Assembly (NCBI GenBank): GCA_007125435.1
Contig: SLDF01000316.1
Coordinates: forward strand, 1-42,440
DNA: 42,440 bases
From: Saprospiraceae bacterium
GTDB lineage: Bacteria; Bacteroidota; Bacteroidia; Chitinophagales; Saprospiraceae
Reading direction: 5' to 3'
Shown piece by piece: positions 1 through 7,582 of this stretch (positions within the stretch are counted from its first letter, which is position 1; each line of letters starts with the position of its first letter). The notes below the pieces were generated by a model. That model was not told the origin of the DNA. It saw only the letters and a program-made list of their open reading frames with translations, and ran no database searches. The position numbers were made by a program, and so were the translations under genes.

Positions 1-188
1 AGCCATAGTCAACCCTACGGTGATTGAACAAAATCAAGCAAAGCGACTTATTTTGAAGCCATTTACTCACGCTGTTTTGTTTTCTTTTTTTGTGTTCGTG
101 AATCTCCTTCGTCGATTTTAAGCCGTAATACCCGCCTGCTGCCATCGACAGGTGGCGGGCAGGGATTTTCTAATGCATAATACGGGTT
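1..188 (+). mobile_element. Family A palindromic element, copy 1 (cut by window start)
   Basis: The right half of a non-coding repeat that recurs at 10090-10401, with only three differences that I can see over these 188 bases. It begins at the conserved centre (AGCCATAGTCAACCCTACGG), carries a GC-rich internal hairpin at about 131-165 (CCCGCC...GGCGGG), and ends in ATGCATAATACGGGTT, whose complement matches the left end of the other full copy. There is no ORF in it. The near identity of the copies suggests recent spread. The left half lies outside the window. The remaining spacer, 189-357, holds nothing I recognise. Confidence 0.8.
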
Positions 189-357
189 AAAGCTGGTCTT
201 TGCCAGAGATCTTAGTAGTGACTAAAGTATGCCATGAAATAATGAATGGAGGCAATACAAGCTATGTATGTGCCTCCATTCTGATCCAAAGTCATATTGA
301 CCTGTAGCTATTGCAAGGTCTATATGAACTTAATAGTGCATGATGTTACCTACTCTA

Positions 358-1401
358 CTATTTAACTATTGCAAGAACAAACTGTCTTGCTTTAATATGC
401 ACTAGTTCTTCTGATCTGTTTTTCAAGGTAGCTTCGAAGCTGCCCATAACCTTATAAGTCATCTGGCCTTTATCGTTTGGCTTATATGGTTCAATTTTTT
501 CTATATTGAACGCAGAGGATGACGGTTGTTCGTGGTATCTGGTTCGATATCTTGTGCCTTCATTGTTTTCATACCATAGGTCTATGTTAACCGGTAAAGC
601 CACCTCCGAAGCGTGTCTAATATTCTTGAAGCCTACATGACCATTACCGGATAATCCACTTGCAGGTAAGTGCACTCTTATTTCAATGGGCTCAAGACCA
701 GGAGCTGCGAGTCTCCCAATAACGACATTCGATCCTGGAACAGACCTCATCGTTGAGAGTTTTCCATCTGACCACAATACATTATACTGGTCTATATCAG
801 CTTCTACTGATATATCGTAAGTACCATCTCCAAGGTCTTCGATAATCACCATTACGCTGTAAGGGTTTTCAAAACTCGTTCTCAATACCTGGGTAAAGCT
901 AATCAGGCCTTCTTCATCTAGGAGATAGCTTAACTGAAGTGTATCTACTTCTGTCTGATGATATTCTATGCTGTTGGCATGTAACCTGTGCACGGTATTA
1001 TTCATGCGCAGAGTGGTTTGCACAGGTGCAGAAAAGTCTGTGTCGGTCGTGATATTATTAACAATAGACTTCGACCCTTCATGCCTGAATGACAATCGAC
1101 CTGTAGAAAATTCTTCCGTCAATAGATCATCGTCCGGATAATTAATGTCTAAGCCTATAATACCATCGTGGCTTTCTTCGGCCTGAGATGATGTCAAAAC
1201 TGACCGAGAGATAAAAAGACCATTCTCTTCCAAAATATCTGTGTGCATGAAGTAAGACTGAACACCGGCCTTTAGCTCTTTTTGATCGCCATCAATATCA
1301 GCTGAAATGAAAAATACAGGCGAAAATTCCGGAACTTCTATATCTTGCTTTTGACAAGCTATAAGCCCAAGTAATATGCTTATAAATAAAAGGTTTTTCA
1401 T
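358..1401 (-). CDS. hypothetical lipoprotein
   Basis: A 347-residue protein that I do not recognise. It starts with a lipoprotein signal (hydrophobic run, then LLGLIAC with Cys at about residue 16), so it should be anchored in an envelope membrane. The rest is soluble and rich in short polar segments suggestive of beta structure, with no enzyme motif visible. Its start codon lies one base beyond the stop of the upstream gene (1403-2593), which itself overlaps an ECF sigma gene, so all three are probably co-transcribed on the minus strand. It may be a surface or periplasmic product controlled by, or a partner of, that sigma/anti-sigma pair; this rests only on position. Confidence 0.7.
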   Translation of the reverse strand: MKNLLFISILLGLIACQKQDIEVPEFSPVFFISADIDGDQKELKAGVQSYFMHTDILEENGLFISRSVLTSSQAEESHDGIIGLDINYPDDDLLTEEFSTGRLSFRHEGSKSIVNNITTDTDFSAPVQTTLRMNNTVHRLHANSIEYHQTEVDTLQLSYLLDEEGLISFTQVLRTSFENPYSVMVIIEDLGDGTYDISVEADIDQYNVLWSDGKLSTMRSVPGSNVVIGRLAAPGLEPIEIRVHLPASGLSGNGHVGFKNIRHASEVALPVNIDLWYENNEGTRYRTRYHEQPSSSAFNIEKIEPYKPNDKGQMTYKVMGSFEATLKNRSEELVHIKARQFVLAIVK

Positions 1402-1402
1402 C

Positions 1403-2593
1403 TTACAAGGATTTTGATATTTTAAACTCCAATGCCACAGGAAGCTGTCGATCTCTTCCGAAGGATTCGGGGTCAGTATTAAGCATGATATTGTCCAACC
1501 TTACGCCACCTCCAATCCTGAATGAAGATAAATCATATGTATAATGAATCTGCCCAGCCACAGACCACAAATTGAAGTAGTTGTCGACGATATTTATTCT
1601 CTCGGGCTGCCACTCTTGCCACGAGCTTTTGATGCTGCCTCTACTGTTTAAATGTCTTAGCAAAGAGCCTGTCAATTCTAATCGGCTTTTCTGACTCATT
1701 TGATAGGCTAGTCTCATGGGAATTTGCATTTGAAACCATTGATCAGTGTACATGGTCATGTCTTGATGACTTGACCCAAAGTCATAGGTAGGAAAAGACG
1801 CACTCGCCACAACCATATCATTAAACCTTCGATAGTGAACTCCAACTCCAACATCAAGACTAAGACGATGAAACTTTACAAGAGAAATAAACAATAAGGG
1901 CGTCACGTGATGATCTTGCCTTGTCGTGCCGGCTATCAACTCTGCATACATCCATTGTCTTTTTCTATGCCTAGAATCCTGTATTTTGGGATATAGAATC
2001 AAATTTTCTGAAGCTAAGCTTGATGCATCTAATCTATCAATTGTCTCCACTATGGAATAATAATCGGGTGAAAGTTCCGTCTCGACTGATTCATTATCGT
2101 TATCGAGACTTGGTAGGATTGCATCCTCAACTACGACCTGCAAATTATCTTGATCATCTAAGATGAGGTTATCTCTATACACATAGCCTTTACTTTCAAT
2201 TGAATGTTGATATCCTGTATTTGACTTTGAATTTCGGCTTGACGGAGAGGATTCCCGATCATTAGACGAACCCAATACAATGGTTTCTGCTGCTTCTTGC
2301 TCAGGCTTTTCAAGCTCAGAAATGGCTTCATTTTGCAATGCTGACTCATCTGAATTTTCTCCGCATTGAAGTTGAAAATGCCCTAAATCTCGCCCAAATG
2401 AAAGGTAGGATAAAACTCCAATCATAATAATCAGAAATGCCATGGATAGCAAACCCAATAATTTCTTAGTCCAAACTGTCTTTTTTGACAATTGGAGAAG
2501 ACCTGCAGCCTCATTCCAATCATCCTCTGTTGGATGAAATGAAGCTTCACCCATCTTATTTCTGAATAGGTCATCCAGTTTATTCCTTTCCAT
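1403..2593 (-). CDS. putative anti-sigma protein with one TM helix and barrel-like C-terminal domain
   Basis: A 396-residue protein. Residues 1-43 are cytoplasmic in style and resemble the short N-terminal segment of Bacteroidota anti-sigma-like proteins (MERNKLDDLFRNKM, then HPTEDDWNEA). A single transmembrane helix follows at about 44-66. Next comes a low-complexity Ser/Asn/Glu-rich linker (about 75-200), then about 190 residues of alternating aromatic/polar strands (for example HRLSLDVGVGVHYRRF) that look like an outer-membrane beta-barrel type fold. It overlaps the ECF sigma gene by 14 bases, which supports translational coupling and a role in holding or sensing for that sigma factor. The anti-sigma role is inferred from the N terminus and position; no zinc motif is present. 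Confidence 0.65.
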   Translation of the reverse strand: MERNKLDDLFRNKMGEASFHPTEDDWNEAAGLLQLSKKTVWTKKLLGLLSMAFLIIMIGVLSYLSFGRDLGHFQLQCGENSDESALQNEAISELEKPEQEAAETIVLGSSNDRESSPSSRNSKSNTGYQHSIESKGYVYRDNLILDDQDNLQVVVEDAILPSLDNDNESVETELSPDYYSIVETIDRLDASSLASENLILYPKIQDSRHRKRQWMYAELIAGTTRQDHHVTPLLFISLVKFHRLSLDVGVGVHYRRFNDMVVASASFPTYDFGSSHQDMTMYTDQWFQMQIPMRLAYQMSQKSRLELTGSLLRHLNSRGSIKSSWQEWQPERINIVDNYFNLWSVAGQIHYTYDLSSFRIGGGVRLDNIMLNTDPESFGRDRQLPVALEFKISKSL

Positions 2594-3155
2594 AAATAAT
2601 CATTTTATGTCTTTTGATTTCTTCCGATATTGTTTCTTTGAGAGACTGTCTGGCATATGACAAATGCCACCTTGATGTCCCTTCTGAAATGTCAAGCAAT
2701 TCAGCAATTTCTCGATGCTTATATCCATCTATGACATAGAGGTTGAACACTTTAGAAGTTGTATCAGGCAGCTTTTTGACCATATCTAACACATCCTCAT
2801 ATGACAGCATTTGCTCAAAAGCCTCAGATTCCACAGTTATTTGTGGCATCGATACAGTTTCAGGGTTGTCAATATTCAAGCTTTCATTATGCTTCTTGTA
2901 TTTCCTGTATTGATCAATGTTTTCATTGATGCAGATACGTCTTACCCATCCTTCTATTGGTCTATTCAAGTCGATTTCAGATAGCCCATCGATAACCTTT
3001 ACAAAAGTGACATTGACACAATCTTTAGCGTCAATTTCATTTCTTTGATACCTCATGCTTACACTCATCAATAGATTGTAGAGTTTAAAATACAAAGCTT
3101 TACAGGCTTTTTCGTCCCGTCGTATACAAGCTTGTAAAATATCTTTATCAATCAT
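2580..3155 (-). CDS. ECF-type RNA polymerase sigma factor
   Basis: 191 residues, the normal size of an ECF sigma-70 factor. Region 2 is visible at about residues 10-85: LYNLLMSVSMRYQRNEIDAK, then CVNVTFVKVIDGL and the -10 binding segment ending in GWVRRICINENIDQYRK. Region 4 is at about 125-180, with a helix-turn-helix (HREIAELLDISEGTSRWHLS) typical of Bacteroidota ECF proteins. It directs RNA polymerase to a small regulon, and the two genes after it (membrane-anchored putative anti-sigma protein, lipoprotein) are the likely partners. A near-consensus promoter and a 9-bp inverted repeat lie just upstream. Confidence 0.9.
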   Translation of the reverse strand: MIDKDILQACIRRDEKACKALYFKLYNLLMSVSMRYQRNEIDAKDCVNVTFVKVIDGLSEIDLNRPIEGWVRRICINENIDQYRKYKKHNESLNIDNPETVSMPQITVESEAFEQMLSYEDVLDMVKKLPDTTSKVFNLYVIDGYKHREIAELLDISEGTSRWHLSYARQSLKETISEEIKRHKMIIYGKE

Positions 3156-3183
3156 TGACCAATGAAAATTGCGGTTGTAAATA

Positions 3184-3214
3184 GCACCTCACCACGATCA
3201 AAGCAGTGAGGTGC
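3184..3214 (-). terminator. inverted repeat between T9SS protein gene and sigma gene
   Basis: GCACCTCAC at 3184-3192 pairs perfectly with GTGAGGTGC at 3206-3214 (9 bp stem, 13-base loop). Read on the minus strand it follows the stop of the 3253-5214 gene and is trailed by TATTTAC, a weak T-run, so it may end that transcript. It also lies at the start of the sigma-operon leader, so it could act there as an attenuator or operator. Confidence 0.5.
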
Positions 3215-3215
3215 A

Positions 3216-3243
3216 CAAAATATATCTACCAGGACGATGTCAA
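3216..3243 (-). promoter_or_regulatory. candidate promoter of the sigma operon
   Basis: On the minus strand TTG (3243-3241) is followed after 18 bases by TATTTTG (3222-3216), one base short of the Bacteroidota -7 consensus TAnnTTTG. It lies 60 bases upstream of the sigma start. The inverted repeat at 3184-3214 would fall near the transcript start. This is a pattern match only. Confidence 0.35.
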
Positions 3244-3252
3244 CCGTTCGGT

Positions 3253-5214
3253 TTATTCTTTTACGAACTTCACCACTCCTTGTCTATTTTCTGTAATAAC
3301 ACTGGCTATAAAAAGTCCTGATCTCAACCTACTGACATCAATTCTCAGTATGCCTGTATTAGGTGTTTGTACGCTTTCTGAGTGCACTATTTTACCTTGT
3401 ATATCGTATATATCAATGCGATGTATAGGCTCATTGACACCTGTAAAATCAAGGTTTAATCGATTGCCCACCGGATTGGGAAATGCATGAACCAAATCAG
3501 ACAAATGCACTTCTGACTGACTCAAAACGATATCTGCATCTCCATTGTGCGGATTATCTTCGGTAAGGGTCACTTCAATAGCTACTGTAGACATAGCCGG
3601 CCGCGTCAACATGACACGATAATGACCTAGTGCCAGGTTTCCAAATAAAAACTTTCCTTCAATATCGGTTTTCTGATGCCCTACGACGGCATCTTCATCT
3701 ATGCTATAAAGAAGTACATCATGTCCGGCCAGATGTTGATTCGCCCCGCGGTTCCCATTATCACCCAGGTCAATGTCCATAAGGTTATTGGCACCGGATA
3801 GACCGCCGGATATCAGTCCATCCCCCTCTGTATCATGGATTTCAAACACAAAGATATTGACACCATTTAGAGAAACCTGAGTACTTTGTATAATGTCAGC
3901 TTCATCCCATTCTAAAGTCTCTCTGTAATAACTTGGGGCAAATGTCCTGTCGCCCACAGGATAAGGCTGAATCCGTAATACGTGGTCGTACTGTCTTGTA
4001 ATATACGTCGAAAAGATCAAATTAGCTGTAGCCTCTACAGAGTCCGCCAACACAGGACCTTCAGGTCTTAACTGATATATGTATACCATGCCCGAGTAAG
4101 AATTATTATCTTGATCCTTAATAGACCCATATAGCTGTGCGTCATTGATAACATTACCTACACATGTATAGTAAAAGCAGCCCTCTCCATTGTCCTTTAT
4201 TTCTACACAGTATGTTGTATTGTTGGTTGCCGTTATGGTCTCTTCTTCCCAGAAGAAATTTGTCCAATAATAAGATAAGTCATCTGAGTCGCCACTTAAT
4301 TGTGCGGTAAGGATATTCTGTCCAATTTGAGTCTCAACACTGATACTAGGCTCAGCCTCGCAGGTGCGTCCAAAATCAATAAAAATATCCTTACTGACAA
4401 AACATGCGCCTTCAGATCTAGATGCCATGAATGTATAATCGCCCTGATGCTCAATTGTCATCGGAAGAAATACAACACGCCCATTCAATCTATACGTATC
4501 AAAACCTACTTCATTAAAATCAATCACATCTAATGTAACTGCTGTACTGTCCTCATTGTAGACTAAAGATATATCATAATCACAATCCCCTACCCAATCA
4601 TTCTCAACTTCGATACAAGCCTCTGCGGTACAATCTTCACTATCTGTAATGGTAAGGCAATACACACCAGCCTGTGTGACCAAAGTATTTAGGGTCACAT
4701 CTCCATTGCTCCAATTGTATCTAATGGGAGGTACACCTACAGCGCTAGGTTGCAGCAAATAACCATTATTCGTACTAAACTGATAGATATCTACCTGACA
4801 ATCCTCAACATTGAGCCCATCATAGCATGCTATAATTTCACAATCATCATCATCTGTAATGGTGACGCAATAAACTTCTGAGGATGACAGAGGCACTACT
4901 ATCTGAGTATTGGTCTCTCCGGTACTCCACTCGAATGAATAAGGTGGTACACCGGCCGCTATGACAGCCTGAAGTAAAACTGTAGAATCTGTGATGAAAA
5001 AATCTAAAATAAATCCTGCACAATTGGATCTCGAGTTGACTCCAGAGTCTTGATCTCTAGTGCTTTTTACAAAAGTCCAATCTGAAATAGATTGATGGAT
5101 ATTTGTATTGTCCTCAATTGGTAATTCCTGAGCATAAGTATATTGCCCATAAATCAGAAAGGAGAAAACCCAAATAATAGTTGATGCTATTCGGTAATGT
5201 TTAAGGTGTCTCAT
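3253..5214 (-). CDS. T9SS-secreted protein with SprB-like repeats and type A sorting domain
   Basis: 653 residues with a signal peptide (about 1-29, ending TYAQ). Two or three cysteine-rich repeats follow in the first 210 residues, of the SprB/PKD-like kind: YSFEWSTGET...VYCVTITDDDDCE and IRYNWSNGD...VYCLTITDSEDC. A middle region (about 365-560) has beta-sandwich segments, including GKFLFGNLALGHYRVMLTRP, as in SdrD-B or carboxypeptidase-regulatory-like folds. The last 80 residues are a type IX secretion C-terminal sorting domain (AFPNPVGNRLNLDF, IYDIQGKIV, GLFIASV, final VKFVKE). The protein is probably exported by T9SS and attached to or released from the cell surface. The repeats suggest adhesion or a structural role; no catalytic motif is seen. 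Confidence 0.85.
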   Translation of the reverse strand: MRHLKHYRIASTIIWVFSFLIYGQYTYAQELPIEDNTNIHQSISDWTFVKSTRDQDSGVNSRSNCAGFILDFFITDSTVLLQAVIAAGVPPYSFEWSTGETNTQIVVPLSSSEVYCVTITDDDDCEIIACYDGLNVEDCQVDIYQFSTNNGYLLQPSAVGVPPIRYNWSNGDVTLNTLVTQAGVYCLTITDSEDCTAEACIEVENDWVGDCDYDISLVYNEDSTAVTLDVIDFNEVGFDTYRLNGRVVFLPMTIEHQGDYTFMASRSEGACFVSKDIFIDFGRTCEAEPSISVETQIGQNILTAQLSGDSDDLSYYWTNFFWEEETITATNNTTYCVEIKDNGEGCFYYTCVGNVINDAQLYGSIKDQDNNSYSGMVYIYQLRPEGPVLADSVEATANLIFSTYITRQYDHVLRIQPYPVGDRTFAPSYYRETLEWDEADIIQSTQVSLNGVNIFVFEIHDTEGDGLISGGLSGANNLMDIDLGDNGNRGANQHLAGHDVLLYSIDEDAVVGHQKTDIEGKFLFGNLALGHYRVMLTRPAMSTVAIEVTLTEDNPHNGDADIVLSQSEVHLSDLVHAFPNPVGNRLNLDFTGVNEPIHRIDIYDIQGKIVHSESVQTPNTGILRIDVSRLRSGLFIASVITENRQGVVKFVKE

Positions 5215-5431
5215 AATGTGTACTATTTAATCACGTTCACTAATAAATTGAACAATAATTAAGATTGGCCAACTCAATTTAATTGCTTCTTTCCCTGATT
5301 ACACGTATTGACTGTCTAAAAAGGTTGGAAGACTAAGCCAATTATATTCTCCAAGTTTAAAAACTATTATGATTAATCAAGTGATACTTACAAAGCACAA
5401 ATAGCATCCATTTTGAACGATATAGCATCAT

Positions 5432-6208
5432 CTATCCCTCAATCCACTCTTTGAAGCTTGCTACTCTATCGCGTGAAACATAGATATCATCACCTTGATG
5501 GATATGAAGTTTTAGCTTGAGTCTGCCGTTAAAATGCTGGCTGGCGTGAATGAGATTGCTCCTATGTATAATGGCCTGTCTATTGGTTCTAAAAAACTCA
5601 GTCGGGTCCAGTAATTTCTCCAGATAGTTGAGGCTGTAGTCAAGAGGATGCTTGATTTCATGTATATCTAATGCCCATGAGCATTCATCAAAGAATACAA
5701 GTCTTATAGAGTCAGTAGGCAAAGCGTAAAACCTATCGCCTTTCTTTACTAAGAACCGACTTTTATAGGTACGCCTTTGTTCGTCGATGATACTACTGAG
5801 TGATCGCTGAACCTGATCATGGATATCATCTTTATGCTCTAAGTGTTCTATCCTTTTGATGTGTGTTTCTAACTGTTGCGTATCAATTGGCTTGAGTAAA
5901 TAAGCAAAGCCTTTGTATTTAAAGGCCTCTAATGCGTACTGGGAATATGCCGTTGTAAATATGACGGGGATCCATAGACTTATCTCCTTAAAAATCTCAA
6001 AGCTCAAACCATCTGTCAGCTCTATATCACTGAATATAATATCCGGATTAGCACCTTCTTTTAACTTTTCTATACTATCTTCTACGCTTTGACAAGTATC
6101 TATGATTTGCCAATTGGGTCTGAGATCTTTGATTTTTCGAATTAAATTCTTTGCTGCGTAGGTTTCATCTTCAATTATTAATACCTTTTTTGATGTCGAT
6201 TTCATCAC
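5432..6208 (-). CDS. LytTR-family response regulator
   Basis: 258 residues. N-terminal receiver domain (about 8-125) with acidic residues in LIIEDE, phosphoacceptor Asp61 in IIFSDIELTDG, Thr in FTTAYS and Lys106 in LLKP. The C-terminal LytTR DNA-binding domain (about 155-258) contains FFRTNRQAIIHRSNLI and KLKLHIHQGDDIYVSRDR. Its start overlaps the stop of the sensor kinase gene by 4 bases, so the two form a cognate pair. The gene order (kinase then regulator) is the usual one. No direct target can be read from the sequence; the large T9SS gene follows 217 bases downstream. Confidence 0.92.
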   Translation of the reverse strand: MMKSTSKKVLIIEDETYAAKNLIRKIKDLRPNWQIIDTCQSVEDSIEKLKEGANPDIIFSDIELTDGLSFEIFKEISLWIPVIFTTAYSQYALEAFKYKGFAYLLKPIDTQQLETHIKRIEHLEHKDDIHDQVQRSLSSIIDEQRRTYKSRFLVKKGDRFYALPTDSIRLVFFDECSWALDIHEIKHPLDYSLNYLEKLLDPTEFFRTNRQAIIHRSNLIHASQHFNGRLKLKLHIHQGDDIYVSRDRVASFKEWIEG

Positions 6209-7278
6209 TCGTTAATTAAGGGTAATTCAATTGTAAACCATTCTTCGTCCTTTTTTATGTTTGTTGTCTTGCCAACGAGCAGTTGGTATCGCTTTTCCAG
6301 GTTTTGCAATCCCATGCCGTGGCTCAAAACGCTGGTCAATGGTTTAGGGTTCAGTAAGTTTTTGATAACGAGCGCATCACCCTCTACGTAAATATCAATT
6401 GGCATTGGATGACGCGTATTTATGATATTATGCTTAACGATATTCTCTATTGCAATCTGTGACGCCAATACCGGAATGTTGGCGTCGATATGTCCGGCAT
6501 CCGCTGGCCATTGTATTTTTAGCACAGGTCCGTACTTTGTCTCCAGAAGATAAATATACGACTTTAAAAAGTTCAACTCATCAGATAGCGCTATCAAGGT
6601 TGATTTATTGTGATCCAATATGTATCTGTAAACACGGGACAGTTCCTCTACATAGTGACTTGCTTTTTGTTGGTCTTCATGTATAAGCTCCGATAGAGTT
6701 GTCAGGGCATTAAATAAAAAGTGAGGATCCATCTGGCCTCGTAGAGCCTCCAACTGAGCCGTTTGATGTGCAATTTGCAATTCTTTTTCCCTTAGTAATC
6801 CAGCTCGCCATTGACTGAAAAAGTACCTTCCCACATATACGGCATTGATGAGCAAGGTGATAATAATGGTAAATATAATGGTGCTGTAGTAATCAAAGCT
6901 GTCTCTGATTCCTTGACTCACCAATACATTAATAACAATAACTGAAAGTACAATAACAAATGCCACCAATGTATTCAAGCTCGTTTGTATCAGCAGCCTT
7001 TTGACGGTTTGTTCATTTCTAGGGTATTTGATGAGCGCCCAGTTTGATATGGCCATGTTGCTGGTCCAAATAGAAAAAGACAACAAAAAAGCTACAGTAC
7101 CATACCCTACAAGCATATTAGGCCCTCTACCTTCAGCCAGATATCCGGTAATTCCTGATAACAATCCTATTATTAGAGAGCCTACTACAGCTTCTAATAC
7201 AGCTCTTCTGGTCAATATGTCATGGCATTGGCCACCTGTGTCTTTCAATTTTGCTTCACTTTTATTAATACCGTCCAT
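6205..7278 (-). CDS. sensor histidine kinase of the His_kinase (LytS/YehU-like) family
   Basis: 357 residues. Four hydrophobic segments (about 25-47, 55-80, 95-122, 130-152) form an integral membrane sensor with little periplasmic sequence. A short coiled region (LLREKELQIAHQTAQLEALR) leads to the His_kinase signature with His186 in GQMDPHFLFNALTTLSEL. The ATP-binding end shows IAIENIVKHN and SHGMGLQNLEKRYQLL. It should autophosphorylate and pass phosphate to the overlapping LytTR regulator. The signal is unknown. Upstream lies a family B repeat rather than a recognisable promoter. Confidence 0.9.
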   Translation of the reverse strand: MDGINKSEAKLKDTGGQCHDILTRRAVLEAVVGSLIIGLLSGITGYLAEGRGPNMLVGYGTVAFLLSFSIWTSNMAISNWALIKYPRNEQTVKRLLIQTSLNTLVAFVIVLSVIVINVLVSQGIRDSFDYYSTIIFTIIITLLINAVYVGRYFFSQWRAGLLREKELQIAHQTAQLEALRGQMDPHFLFNALTTLSELIHEDQQKASHYVEELSRVYRYILDHNKSTLIALSDELNFLKSYIYLLETKYGPVLKIQWPADAGHIDANIPVLASQIAIENIVKHNIINTRHPMPIDIYVEGDALVIKNLLNPKPLTSVLSHGMGLQNLEKRYQLLVGKTTNIKKDEEWFTIELPLINE

Positions 7279-7390
7279 AGATAATTAATTTTTCTCACTT
7301 CCTCGTAGTTCTTTCATGATTTAGCAACTTGACTTCACATAAACTGTCATGATCAAGATGTCTTTCGAAATTTTAATTTTTCTACAGACT

Positions 7391-7526
7391 TGCATCAGCG
7401 CTGCGTAGTGGGTGGCGTAGCGAAGTGGAGCCAGACTCGATGTAGCTGAGGCGGAATCGAGGCCGAACGAATAGTGAGCCCCGGAGCATAGCGACCCGAC
7501 GACGACAGGAGGAGGGTGATGCCCAA
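7391..7526 (+). repeat. Family B structured repeat, copy 1
   Basis: Runs from TGCATCAGCG to GGGTGATGCCCAA. Internal pairing: GCATCA with TGATGC at the ends, GGGT with ACCC inside, and CTCGAT (7436-7441) with ATCGAG (7456-7461) across a 14-base loop. Other copies are at 11710-12022, 21499-21637, 32003-32116, 37185-37318 and, partly, 42421-42440. It occupies the spacer 7279-7582 between two minus-strand genes and contains no plausible gene; the rest of that spacer shows nothing I can name. Confidence 0.85.
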
Positions 7527-7582
7527 TTTATCAAAATGAATCATCCCCAATCATCCTCTATGAAACTATAGAATAAAACCCC

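Noticed and set aside
3206..3490. Plus-strand ORF opposite the sorting domain of the T9SS protein
   Set aside because: It is antisense to a clear coding region and has no recognisable domain.
7391..7526. Integron attC site
   Set aside because: The ends pair (GCATCA/TGATGC) but lack the RYYYAAC/GTTRRRY core sites, there is no integrase, and neighbouring genes are not cassette-like.
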